Positions 1-11,194 of a stretch of DNA of 64,000 bases are shown here, piece after piece. Under the pieces are notes generated by a model, which had not been told where the DNA came from, made no database searches, and worked only from the letters and a program-made list of their open reading frames with translations. The stretch is from Agaricus subrufescens (taxonomy: Eukaryota; Basidiomycota; Agaricomycetes; Agaricales; Agaricaceae). A program made the position numbers and the translations under genes. The DNA lies in assembly GCA_029945375.1 (NCBI GenBank), contig CM057063.1, forward strand, positions 1,535,678-1,599,677, written 5' to 3'. The stretch's first letter is position 1. The number at the start of each line of letters is the position of its first letter.

Positions 1-1093
1 AGAAACCATTCTTATACTCTTGAGAGTATTCCCATTCCAATAAGATGGTTGCTTTGCCTACCAGGCACGGGAATTTCCAATGATCCCAATGGCAGAAAGA
101 GGGGTCAGTAAAGTGGGCACCCTACTACATAACCATCCGAAGATTCTACGAGCCAAATAAGTGACAAAGGCACTCTAATATTCGGCACCGAAATGTTTCT
201 GGTTGCTCAAAGAAGTGGCAAAAGTCGGTCGGACGTTATTCAGCGCGAGAAATCGAACCGAGCACAAATTCTGCAATGAAAGTGAAGGCATAGGTTCCAA
301 TAGGAGAAGGGACGAGGTAACGAAAAGGTGGAACCGTTGCTAAGACTGACTGATCAAAGATAGGTAGGCAGGGGCAAGGCAAGTGGACCAATAATGTCGT
401 AGGAACCCTGTAGGAACCTGAGAGCGTAATTGTCTCTGTCGTTATGTTGTGAAAAGGACCGATTGCTCGACCAACTGCTGGTCGCACGACCCAAATTAAG
501 CACCACGCAGAAAAAAATAGATGCTGCGAAGCGTGCCGGTCACTAAGCACGAAAAGATGGGTCAGAACCATGCATGAGGATAAACGAGGCGTCTGTTCAA
601 TGTTCTCAGGGGTTGAGGACGATGAACACCATCCTATATGCAATGCTGACGCATTCGTCTCTAACTCAGGCAAGTAAGCTGAGCCCGTCATTGTAGTGAA
701 AAGACGGATCACGAAGTGACTGACGCGTCGGTTCGCCAAGTTGTACATCATCTACGGCCAACCCCCTGTCACCAGTAAAACTCGAGAGAGCCTTAGGCTC
801 ATCAGATCACAAAGATATAAGGCCCTATCGTAAGGGTCAGACTCATACTGTAGACAGCGTCTCGGTGAACCTCCAAGTCGAAAGTCACCATGAGGTTCGG
901 TGAATGCCGGAGCCATGAACTTTTCGGAATCGGCATATGGAAACGGTCAAATATGCCAGGTCCGATGGCACACAATATGAGAAATGCAAGAAAAAAAACG
1001 TTCATTTTCGCCCCTCCATCCCCACAAGTAAACACAAGGATCTATATGCCGGTGCTTCCTTGAGCCGAGCTACAATACAGCCCAGCAAATAAT
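1..1093. other. No gene recognised (3' flank of COX4)
   Basis: I see no recognisable protein, RNA gene or repeat here. The longest open frame lies on the minus strand (236-751, 171 codons). It has no familiar motif and unremarkable composition, and is most likely chance. The stretch probably holds the COX4 3' UTR and intergenic DNA. Confidence 0.4.
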
Positions 1094-1693
1094 CTAGTGA
1101 TGTTCTTCCGATTGTTCTTCACCCAGGAAATCGAGTTTGTAAACTGCAAAAGTAGCAAACAATGTCAGTTCACTCCTGGATAGAAATTGAAAGGGTCCAT
1201 CAGACGCACAGGAACCACATTCTTTGCAACGGCCCAGTTGATCTTGCTTCAAGGTAAACCAGACAACCTCATGTGAGTCGGCTGGTGAACCGGTGCATCC
1301 AATGATACGTTCTACGTCCTGTCATGGCGAAGCAAGAAAAAAGGAACCCGTAAACAACCAAAAAACGGACTACGAGCGCAAAACACGCACGTAGGAAGGA
1401 ACGCGGATTGGGTCAGCCTTGGTCCCAATTCTACTCGAGTCAAGGGGACCCTCCTCAAAAACATTGATACCCTCGATATCTCCAAGTAATTGCAGACGTT
1501 CCAAACCAGTAGATTGGTCAAGGTCGGTCGGGACGGTACCGGGTTTGGCACCAGGACCATAAAGTTCGGGTGGAGGAGGTCCGCCAGAGGCGACACGAAG
1601 AGAAGTAGAAAAGGCGCGAGATAATTGTTGCCTGTGAGCAACACGGGCTGCAAGAAGTGCTGGACGAGCGGCGCGAAGTGCAGTATTGAACAT
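1094..1693 (-). CDS. COX4: Cytochrome c oxidase subunit 4 (yeast Cox4 / mammalian Vb type), mitochondrial
   Basis: Nuclear-encoded subunit of respiratory complex IV in the inner mitochondrial membrane. Three exons read well: 1391-1693, 1210-1318 and 1094-1143, giving 154 codons with the stop, the usual family length. The N-terminus is Arg/Ala-rich with FSTSLR, typical of a mitochondrial presequence. The core follows: GPGAKPGTVPTDLDQSTGLE, then LDSSRIGTKADP, then IIGCTGSPADSHEVVWF in exon 2. The Zn-binding cysteines appear as GCTG and CKECGS. The last exon gives YKLDFLGEEQ and an acidic/His tail before TAG. Introns begin GTGCGT in both cases and end in AG. Identification is strong; only the splice sites are inferred. 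Confidence 0.93.
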
Positions 1694-1945
1694 GGCTTAA
1701 AGGTCTGCAGGTAAAATGCAAAACTCGGTTGTAAGTGTCACGCTAGTCTAGAGGTCACAGTGTGACTTCCGCTCAGTCCCGATTCTCGTTCTACACTCAT
1801 CATGAGCTCAATGGTCCAGACTTTCGGAGTGAAATTTTATTTAAATACATTAAATCAGATCAATAAAGGGGACATTTAAAGTCGTACAGCAAATTCATGC
1901 ATGCGATCAAACAAATGACGAAAACAAACCATCAAACTAAATTTC

Positions 1946-4900
1946 TCATTTCTCGTCTTGACTCGGAACCTCTTGAGATGATCGGGAACCCTTATCCTTC
2001 AAGTCTCCGTCATCTAGTAAACCAAGACGGCGGTTGATAGCCTGCTGGCGTTCAAGATCTGCCTTGGCCAAGCCAGTCGAATCACCAAATACGTCGTCCA
2101 TCTCCTCCAAAGTCAAACCTAAAGTAGCATTATGAGTAAATACAATGCTATCCCATGATTGGCTCTCTCCGCGTACCTTTGGTCTCCGGTACCTGTTTGA
2201 GATATCGAGCAGATGATTAGCTTCCCAAAAGAAATGTGAAATGCAAACTGTTACGCACGAAGAACATGACGAATAATCCACCCAGAAGGGACCAGGCCTG
2301 TAAGTCGGATGTTCAAGAACAATACACGAATAGGAAAAAGAGATAAGACATACCCCGAAGAAGATGAATGTTCCAAATCGGAGATGGTCAATCATGGTCG
2401 GTGTGACCTGTGTGAATTCAGTCTCACAAGATTCATCATCATGGGCTGGAGATAACCTACTTGACCGACTGTAAAAATACATGAAACGTCAGTTGACTCC
2501 AGTGGTGAACGCCGAGGAAAACCCACCAATAAAATTGTTCATCTATACATCTGGTTTTCAGTACGAAGGGTAAACAATGACGTAGAGCTGCGTACCCAGT
2601 TGGAAGACGCAGCGATAGATAGACCCTTTCCACGGACACTCAAAGGCCAGATCTACCCAGAACTCAGTCACGATACTAAAGTAAGAACGAAACGTCACTT
2701 TACCTCGGCAACAACAATCCAAGCACATGGACCCCAACTGTATCCGAAGCCGATGGCAAAGATCCATACGAAAGCAGACGCGGCCCAACCAGCCGCTGCA
2801 TGTATTTTAGCACCGCTTCAACCGGACTTTCCACTGGTGAATACATACCACGATGACTGATCCGATCGATGATTCAGTAAACGGTACAACTCCACAAGTG
2901 AACAATACATACGTTAACCAACTGTCCTCAAACCTGCCGCTGATGCCTGCAACAATCATATGACATCTACAAACCTTATCAACAATCAATTTTGAAGAAA
3001 GAAGCGAGACCCTTACGCTCCCATGAGGAATGCACCAGATATGAGAACGGGTTTGCGACCAAGCTGATCAACCCAAATGACTGCGGGAATAGTGGCCAAG
3101 AACATTCTTTTCCAAATAATTAGGTGATGAATTATGAATCGATCATGAAACAAACTCACACAATACCGACAACACCGGTGGCGAGCAAAGAATTGGTGTT
3201 TCCGTCAAGGCCGAGATTCTTGAAGATCTGAGGTGCGTAGTACAAGATGGCATTGACACCGGCTGCAGAACGCGAACAAGCAAACGTAAGAGAATGTTAG
3301 GATCGGTCTGCTGAATTGACTTACTCCACTGTTGGAAAAACATGGTCCTGGTGTATATTAGTCAAGTTTCCTTCGATAGGAAGGTGGGTGCTTACAAAGT
3401 ACCAACGGCGGTACGGTAGAGCAGGTCTAGAAATTGGAGGTAAGATAGGGATTGAGTGGAAAGAGCTGCACCTACGCCTTTCACTGATAAGGCTCCAATA
3501 GCCGTAGAAACCAAGCAAGAAATCTGAACGCAGGGAACCATCTTGATAGTCAGGGTACTTTTCCTCTGACACTTCCTTCTCGAACAAGTATTGTGCACGA
3601 ATTTCCCTTTCACAAACATCAGTCAAAGCGTACTAGGTTCGTAATGGGAAAAAAATACTTACAAGAATTCAATCTTGACTAGCTCATGATCGGGGGGTAG
3701 ATTTCGCGCCCTGCTGAGAACGGCCAGAGCCTCATCATCACGGCGCTGATTGACTAGCCATCTATTAATAGGAGCATCAAAATCAACAAACTTTTCTCAT
3801 GAATACCGGAAGTAAAAAAAGACAACTCACCGTGGCGAGAATGGCATAAAGAGAATGCCGACTCCGAGAATGACAGCGGGAACGAGCTGTAACGCGATGG
3901 GCAGCCTCCATGCAGCCTCCTTCTGTGTTTCGCCAGTTCCTCCGATGAAGTTTGTTCCTAGTATGAAACATTTCAGTATGGAGGTATCTCTCCGCATGAG
4001 ATTCTGAATCACCATAATCAATCCAAAAGGAAATCATGATACCGAAAGTGATTGCTAGTTGTTGGAGTGCTACAAGACTGCCGCGTACCTCGGGAGGAGC
4101 AATCTCGGCGTTATAGAGAGGAACAATCATACTCAGGGAACCAACTCCCAAACCGGTCACGAATCGCCCTAGTCGATGCGTTAAAAAATGGGTATAAATT
4201 GTTATTACCCACCAGGACTTACCGCCGTAGATATAATCCGCATTTTTCGCAGCCGTCTGGACAATTACACCAATACAGAAAATGCATACGGCTGTATGCG
4301 GAATGAATGAGCTATTTACAACCATTTTTAAGACGGACTTGCCCAAAACAATTGTATATTTGCGGGATAGTTTGTCAGCAAAGTAAGCTGCAGGCATAGT
4401 TAGCACCGTTGGGGCATATGGAAATGAGTCTGAATTACCCGTCACGAGGACACCAAACCATGCTCCAAGCTCGAGGATAGATACGAGCCAACCTTGTTTA
4501 CCGCTGTCGTTTATCACAGACGCCATACGATGGTCGAAAGATTTCATGCTGCATAAAACATCAGCTTTTGTCCTGCCAACTAAGCCAACCAAGGCTGTAA
4601 ACGTACACCAATACACTTGAGAAAACACCCTGGATTTACGTCAATACAGAGTATCTTGTGGAAGAGCCGGGAACATACTTGATTGTAACCTGAGTCAAGG
4701 AAACATAACAATGAGGAACTAGAAAGTCTCTATCTGAAGCAGTGACATACCATAGAGCCTACGACGCATCTCGAGGTAAGTCAGGCTCACTGGTTAAAAG
4801 ATAATGGGCTTACAATCCTCCCAATGACGCGAAGACGGCAATTGCAAAAATTCGACGATTGTGGATGAGTCCTCGCTGGAGAAAAACGTGAATCCACCCG

Positions 4901-5006
4901 ATAATTTGGTATATGGACAGCGACGCACCCAACCCGACTGCCCGGAGAGGGCCTTACGCTTTAGAGCTGCATGGGATGCATCCGCTCCTGCTGTACCAGC
5001 AACCAT
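1946..5006 (-). CDS. MFS sugar (hexose-type) transporter, many introns including micro-exons
   Basis: Twelve-helix plasma-membrane sugar porter of the major facilitator superfamily. The first exon starts MVAGTAGADASHAALKRK and reaches NRRIFAIAVFASLGGL. Three tiny exons then encode the helix-1 signature LYGYNQGVFSSVL. Later exons show the family signatures RFVTGLGVGSLSMIVPLYNA and APPEVRGSL, then FMPFSPRWL (PESPR-like), FFQQWSGVN-type sequence near 3.3 kb, and a segment near 2.75 kb reading WGPCAWIVVAEV in a shifted frame. The soluble tail runs TLEEMDDVFGDSTGLAKAD to DEK and a TGA at 1946. At least a dozen exons are needed, and I did not resolve every junction in 2.2-3.8 kb. Substrate is not predictable; hexose or quinate are family options. 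Confidence 0.88.
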
Positions 5007-5700
5007 GGTCTAAAAGTGGGTAAAGGAGTCGGAAGTTCCATGATGGGAACTGGTTGTTCTTATAGCTTGCGCAAATAGAGATCGAGCGCGTTTTGTGTGG
5101 AGATGGGGCAGGAAGGAACAGGGATAGAATTGAATACCAACCGGGGACAGATTGCGACGCAGATGACCACGCGGGGCGACAGTGGGGCGACAGAATAGTA
5201 TACCCAGAACCCTGATCCAAATGAGATTATTATTATGACTGAGAAATTATGGAAATCGGCTGGGAACCAGTACGCAAAGCGCGTACACGGCCCGAAAAAG
5301 GAACTGGGGCTGCAACAACCTCGGAGATATATTTCCAGGTCGCGTGGTATTTTGATGACAGTAGCCGATGTGTCAGGAGTCGCAGGAGTCAATGTTTGAC
5401 AGGACCGTAGACCATACGGCTACTGAACGCCTGAAGGATGAGGTAGCGGGGGCTTATTTTTCCCTCGGATTCGGGGATAACCCTGCGACGCCAGGGCTTC
5501 CCTGGGCTCTACCTCAGGCACCCAGGAGCATTTGTCCGGGCAGCGGTGACACAGCAGGAGGCGTCAAACTACAGTTTAGAGGCCAACAGGATCTCTGACG
5601 TCAACCGCAGCGGCAAGATTCGAGTTGTCACAGTCACACCAACATTGCTAGCGTGGGATCACAATGGCCAGCGCCCAGCAACGCTCAGCACCGTACCAAC
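5007..5700. promoter_or_regulatory. Divergent intergenic region, transporter / metacaspase 1
   Basis: About 690 bp separate the start of the minus-strand transporter from the start of the plus-strand metacaspase, so both promoters must lie here. Open frames in it (such as 5368-5598) resemble no known protein. Apart from the paired GC boxes I see no clear TATA element. Confidence 0.4.
5171..5187 (-). promoter_or_regulatory. Paired GC-box sites (Mig1/CreA-like SYGGRG)
   Basis: Two SYGGRG matches, GCGGGG (5171-5176) and GTGGGG (5182-5187), sit in a short direct repeat (GGGGCGACAG-like) 165-181 bp upstream of the sugar transporter start. Paired sites are the usual arrangement for Mig1/CreA carbon-catabolite repressors. 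The motif is short and common, so this is a candidate only. Confidence 0.3.
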
Positions 5701-7940
5701 ATGAGCTACAACCAGGCCCCTTACAACAGCGGCTACGGCTACCAGGATAACGCTCCTCCAGCGCAAGTCTAGCTTTTTTTTCTCCAAAGATCTATCGTCT
5801 GACTGTCGGTTTGGCGATTATCAGATTCCCCCAAGTGCAGCGGTAAGTGGCCTCAACCTGTTCTCATCGAGGCTTCATTCAACGCTCTATCGGCAGCGAA
5901 TTTCCCCCACCCACTGGCCCTCCGCCGCCGCAGAACCCTGGCTATAATCCTGGTTATGCTCCCACTTACAGCTCCCCTCCAAGCGGGTGCGTTTTCGACA
6001 TCTCCTCGCTTTGTGCACTAAATTACATTTATCTACAGTTACCCACCCCCCTCTGGACCTCCTCCACAGCCTGGGTGCTTACTTCGACTAACAATACATC
6101 TCTCTATCTGACCTGTGCTAGCTTTGGCTTCCCCACTCCAGGTTTCAACCCTGGTGGATATAGCCCAAATCCACCTCCCCCCATGTACGAACATCATATA
6201 TGCATAAGTTGGATCGCTCTCATCTTCGACCATTAGGCCTCCTCAACACTCCTCGCCTCCTCAACCTCACAGTGGGGGCTATCCCGGTCAACAATATCGA
6301 TCGCACCAACCCAGCGGAGGCCAGGCGCCGCCCAGCTCCAATCAGTACCAGTCCAGTGAGTTCATCCAGCACGTCTCTACGACGAGCATCAAATAATCAT
6401 GTCCTGTAGGGCTCCCACCCAGACCTCCCACCAATGTCCAGAATTATGGGCCTCAAGCGCAAGGGCCTGGCTCTACTCGACCTTTCTTCCAATATTCACA
6501 ATGCAATGGCAAAAGGAAGGCTCTCTGTATCGGTATTAACTACGTTGGTCAGGCTGGCGAGTTGAGAGGTTGCATCAACGATGCTCGCAACATTCAACGT
6601 TTCTTGTGCGGTAAGTTCAGCACGGCTCAACCACTCGAACGTACACCAATTCAGTGTCCAGAGTATTTCCACTACAGACCAGAAGATATCGTTATGCTCA
6701 CGGACGATGCCACAAATCCTCGCCAAAAGCCAACAAAACAAAATCTTGTGAGTATACTATGATGTGTCATTGAATTCAATTCAAACGACATATAATTAGA
6801 TCCAAGCCATGCAGTGGCTCGTTAAGGATGCCAAGCCCAACGACTCGCTGTTCTTCCACTGTACGTGCAATACAGTTCACTCGGACTATATCTCATCATT
6901 CCCCCAGACTCCGGCCACGGTGGACAAACCAAAGATCATGACGGTGACGAAGCTGATGGAAGCGACGAAGGTAAGTAATACTCTTGTGACTATGAACTTT
7001 CAATAACTTGTCCCGCGTCTAGTCATATATCCAGTAAGCGTGATTTTCTGCACTACAGTGGCTGCTTATGGCTGATATCGAAATTCAGTTGGACTTCCGC
7101 CAGAATGGGCATATCGTTGACGACGTGAGCATAGATTTTCCACTATGTTTATTTGTAGTTCTGATCTTGTATTAGTTGATGCACGACATCATGGTTAAAC
7201 CACTTCCCGCTGGCTGTCGCCTTACAGCCATTTTTGATTCTTGCCACTCCGGTTCTGCCCTCGATCTTCCCTATATCGTGAGCCTACCCTGTCAGTTCGT
7301 TGTGGACGTTATCCCAATTTGTCATGCCTCGATTAGTACTCTACAGAAGGCAAAGTGAAGGAACCGAACATGGCGGCAGAAGCTGGTCAAGGTCTTCTTT
7401 CCGCTGTCTCTTCCTATGCCAGAGGCGATATGGGAGGTGTCTTCAAGTCTGCCATGGGAATTGTTAAGGTAGCCTCTGGTAATAACGCCAAGGCTGACAA
7501 GTATGCCAAGGCCACAAGGAGTAGCCCCGCCGACGTGGTACGTGCTTCATACCATTTTTCTATGCCTAGTAGACCCTAACCTGGCGATAAATAGATCTCG
7601 TGGAGCGGCTGCAAAGATTCCCAAACTAGTGCTGATACGTCTGAAGCTGGCGAGGCAACTGGTGCTATGAGCTATGCATTCATGCATGTCCTGAGTATGC
7701 TCGGTTCCTGTTGTGCTATCTTTTCATTGTTCACAATCTTCTACAGGAAAGAAACGTGACCAAAGTTATCAAGAGCTGCTCGTCAATATCCGGGAGATCC
7801 TGAGAAGCAAATACAGCCAAAAGCCCCAGCTTTCGAGCTCGCACCCGATGGTAAGGATAGCTTTTCTCCGGTGTTGTAATCTTTGACTGATATGATCTTT
7901 TCTGATTCAATAGGACACCAATATTATGTTCATCTGTTGA
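5701..7940 (+). CDS. Type I metacaspase with Pro/Gly/Gln/Tyr-rich prodomain
   Basis: Clan CD cysteine protease cleaving after Arg/Lys, linked in fungi to stress survival, proteostasis and cell death. The start [15 protein letters not shown] opens a low-complexity prodomain (to about 6480) of repeated NPGY, PPPPQ and GYSPNPPPP motifs, typical of fungal type I enzymes. The p20 core starts [15 protein letters not shown]. The catalytic His is in HYSGHGGQ, split by an intron near 6860, and the catalytic Cys is in [15 protein letters not shown] near 7235. A long linker ([18 protein letters not shown], then Lys/Ala-rich) leads to the p10 part: [29 protein letters not shown]. It ends [11 protein letters not shown] at 7938. 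An upstream ATG at 5664 is out of frame. Prodomain splice sites are uncertain. Confidence 0.9.
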
Positions 7941-9115
7941 AAATCTAACGCAATGTCTCGTATCACCTACTACTATGTTCTCTTTGTATCAATTTTGATT
8001 ATGTAAAACCGGATGGTGGTACCCACACAGACAAACAATGTATTGAGTAAGTAGACGTACCTATACCAATCACTAGAAGTGCAGTTGATAGGATGGCGAG
8101 GAGCTCGTGAAAAACCTGAGAAAAATAGGACCAGGGGCCTGGCAGGGGCTCAAATATACAATGTATTGGGGAAAATGGTATGGGCGAGAGCAGCAGGTCC
8201 AAAAGCCTGATGAACGCTCAACACTGGCCGCGTTTCGGACTCAGGGGCTCACAAGAAATCTATCCTGTTCCGTCATCCGCAAATCAAGCACAACTACTCA
8301 TCATTACACCTTCGTCGTTTTGCTCCCGATTTAATTTATTGTATCGATCAAACCATACTCTAGGGCAGAAATGTACGGCAGACCAAAGAAATGATAACGG
8401 CTTTGCTGCCCTCTAGTCCTTTCCGAGACATGCGACGGAAGCGAGGTGTGCTATTATTGTCCGGGTCTTCTGACTGAGATTCTACGGAGTTACAACTGGT
8501 GCTTGAGCCACTGTACCAGCACTGTCCTTTCATTAGCCGAATCATCGTAGGTCAACTATCCTCCTCCAAGTTCCAAGCCCCTTTTCTCCAAAAACATGTC
8601 TAGTTTTTTTTTCTCGATTTTCGTTCCAAAATTTTAAATGCCACGGTCTTAAACAGTCACGAGTCATTCCGCCGTCCTATTACCCCTAACACATGCCCCC
8701 CACTCTTCAAATCGATATCAAGCCAGCTAATCGGTTTTAATTATCAAATTCCTAATGCGTAGTTCTAAATATAACTCCTCCAACTACAAACGCCCTCCGC
8801 TGCTTGCATACACTAGTCCTGACCCCAGCTACCGCGAATCCGCCTACGGAAAACTTTCGCGAGAGTCTAGTTATGAGCATCTCATTGGCATACCCCTCTC
8901 CGGAATCAATCTACCTTGATGGGGGTGTACCGTATCTTGACGGGCGCTGATTTCATCTTGGCTGGGACATTGCCGTACTTTGTGGCATCTTCTGCTGAGT
9001 GTCCCTTCGCAGCGACGTAAGGATCGGCTATTCGCTTCCCCCGATATCTTCGCAGAAGTATTGCATCCCCTGCAATGCTTGGCGCCTAAAGAACTCCACG
9101 CGCTAAAGAATCGTC
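7941..9115. other. Intergenic between the metacaspases; no gene recognised
   Basis: About 1.2 kb without a recognisable gene. Short open frames (8107-8334, 8180-8416) show no motif and no similarity to the neighbouring metacaspases. It presumably holds the 3' UTR of metacaspase 1 and upstream DNA of metacaspase 2. Confidence 0.4.
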
Positions 9116-9124
9116 TATATAAGG
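9116..9124 (+). promoter_or_regulatory. TATA box candidate for metacaspase 2
   Basis: TATATAAGG lies about 175 bp before the ATG at 9299, with GC-rich sequence just after it. Position and sequence fit a core promoter for the downstream metacaspase. Confidence 0.4.
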
Positions 9125-9298
9125 CGCCCGTTCTCATTCAGTATCCAAAATACACAATCTTCGGATGTCATCTAGGCCCGATTCCCGATTTGACGAAGAA
9201 GAGGATGCATTTAAGGTGAGGGGGGCACGCGGGTCCCCCGTGCTAACCTAGCCAACGACTTCCACCTTCAACTCTACCCAGGAGATATACAAGAAAAA

Positions 9299-10729
9299 AT
9301 GCCAGGTACAATCCCACTACGGAGAAAGGCTCTTTGTATCGGTATCAACTACACTCGTGATGAGGAAAGCTTTCATTTGAGGGGTGGCCACAACGATGCG
9401 CGTGAGATGGGGAAGTTCCTCTCCGGTGAGTTTGATTCTAAAAATTGCATTAACTTCTTTTCACACCTATATAATGTCCAGAATGCTACGGCTATGACCC
9501 AGAAGACATAGTCATACTCATAGACGATGACAGTGGTTCTACTCCGCCACCGACGAAGAAAAACATTGTAAGCGCACCTACACTTACGCGACAAATAAAT
9601 TAAAATGGTGTTTGATTAGATTGAAGCGATGAGAACGTTGGTACAAGATGCAAAAGCCGGCGACCGTCTATTCTTTCATTGTATGTCAAGTTGATCTATT
9701 TTTATAATGTATCTCATCGTACTGCAGACTCTGGACATGGTACACAAGTCGACGACAAAGACGGTGATGAATATGACAAAAAAGACGAGGGTAGGTCGAG
9801 TTAACATCTGTATCTCAAAGTCTTTTGATGATCAAACTGGCATTCAGCTATATATCCCGTATGTAAATTAACAGTCATTTGTGAGCGTGCCTTATGGCCA
9901 TCCATTTAGGTAGATTACAATGAGACGCAGGATGATGGGAAGATCGTAGGATATATCACTGATGACGTGCGCCCTCGTCGTTCTAATTTCTATCAAGTAT
10001 TCCTTATCTTTTTTTTTCTAGGAGATGCACGACATCATGGTTAAACCACTTCCTAAGGATTGTCATCTCACAGCTGTTCTCGATTCATGCCACTCCGGTA
10101 CTGGTCTTGATCTCCCCTACATGGTGAGCCTGGTATCTACCCTTCAACTGAAGGAACCTTAAATTATTCTCCCCCGACTAGTATTCTACTAAGGGCAAGA
10201 TAAAACATATGCGGAAGGGTAACGAAATCTTTTTTGGCTTACAATACTGCAAAGCTGAATATGGCTACCCAAGGATCCTTCATAAAAGAGTGCAAGGCAA
10301 ACGTTGTACGTTATTTGCTTTCCCTTTTTTCCAATCGCTCTTATCAGCTAAAAAAAAATATAGGTCTCGTGGAGCGGTTGTAAAGATTCAAAAGACAGTG
10401 TTGATGTAGTTATAAATAGGCAAGCATTTGGTGCTCTGTGCAACGCATTCATGACCATTTTACGTAAATAATGTTTTTCCATACCGTTGTGGCTACTACT
10501 CACTTATCACCCTCTCATCCCATAGGTTCTGATCGCAATCAAAGTTTCCAACACTTGTTAACGAACATTCGAAAGTACTTGGAACATGAAGGTTTGTCAC
10601 AGGAACCCCAGCTTTCGTGTTCACACACAATGGTATGCATCGTCTCTTCAAGTTCTTTTGCTATGTCTCGGCCAATGTTGTATCTTTCGTTTTTTTTTGC
10701 AGGACACGAATGACACTTTTGTGTGTTGA
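9299..10729 (+). CDS. Type I-like metacaspase lacking a prodomain, short p20-p10 linker
   Basis: Tandem paralogue of the metacaspase just upstream. It starts [19 protein letters not shown], so it goes straight into the p20 core with no Pro/Gln-rich prodomain. The catalytic dyad is intact: HYSGHGTQ (His, split by an intron near 9680) and [15 protein letters not shown] (Cys, near 10090). Conserved pieces [17 protein letters not shown] and the final DTN plus a Cys before TGA match the neighbour. An in-frame splice model (donor GTAACG near 10218, acceptor near 10274) gives a linker of roughly 15 residues between KGKIKH and VSWSGC, far shorter than in metacaspase 1. No in-frame stop is forced. It may differ in autoprocessing or recruitment (inference). 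Confidence 0.83.
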
Positions 10730-11194
10730 ATATATCGATTGGCCTGCGTTTTCTTTGTACACTCCCTTGTATTTTACTTTTGGTTGATAAACGTCAGTTA
10801 TACATGATGGCAGTTGCTTGGTCATGAGGACCATCTAAAAATAGACGAATACTGTTGAATCGACCGAAAAGGATAAGTGCACGCTAGTCCTTTCTCTCTC
10901 TTGACCTAAGAGTTGTGTTTATGTTATTGGATCTGGTCAGCAAACTAGGGAAAAATACTAGTCACAACGTGCGAAGTGCTACAACTTTAGAGGCACCCCC
11001 CTCAGCAACCAAGCCAAATCAGTGGAGGCTCTGCTCACGAAATGGAAGAACCTAGATCCAATCGCCTAGCCCAGAAAATGGTTCTCGGGAGAATGCCGAG
11101 GACCCTTAGTACTTATATCTATTGCAAATGAGGTTAGTTACCTGACTTCTTTCATCGTGTCCTTCAATGCCCCCTACTTGCCTCTCCTCACGAA
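10730..11194. promoter_or_regulatory. Upstream region of NACHT copy 1, duplicated before copy 2
   Basis: From about 10950 this stretch aligns by eye with 14050-14297 upstream of NACHT copy 2. Shared pieces include GTCACnACGTGCGAA, CTTTnAnAGnCACCC and AACCAAGCC-like segments. The tandem duplication therefore included the promoter. Confidence 0.5.

Noticed and set aside
236..751. 171-codon minus-strand open frame as a gene
   Set aside because: No recognisable motif and no support from neighbouring exons; consistent with chance.
4607..4629. Shorter version of the third transporter micro-exon ending at the first GT
   Set aside because: Ending after TCTCAA produces a stop at the next junction. 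The GTACGT donor keeps the frame and gives the expected protein sequence.
5664..5700. Upstream ATG as start of metacaspase 1
   Set aside because: It is 37 bases before the ATG at 5701 and out of frame with the Tyr/Gln/Pro-rich prodomain.
5767..5895. Two-nucleotide micro-exon in the metacaspase 1 prodomain
   Set aside because: A two-base exon at about 5840 would join the frame, but a 53-nt exon alternative also works. I could not decide, so I make no claim.
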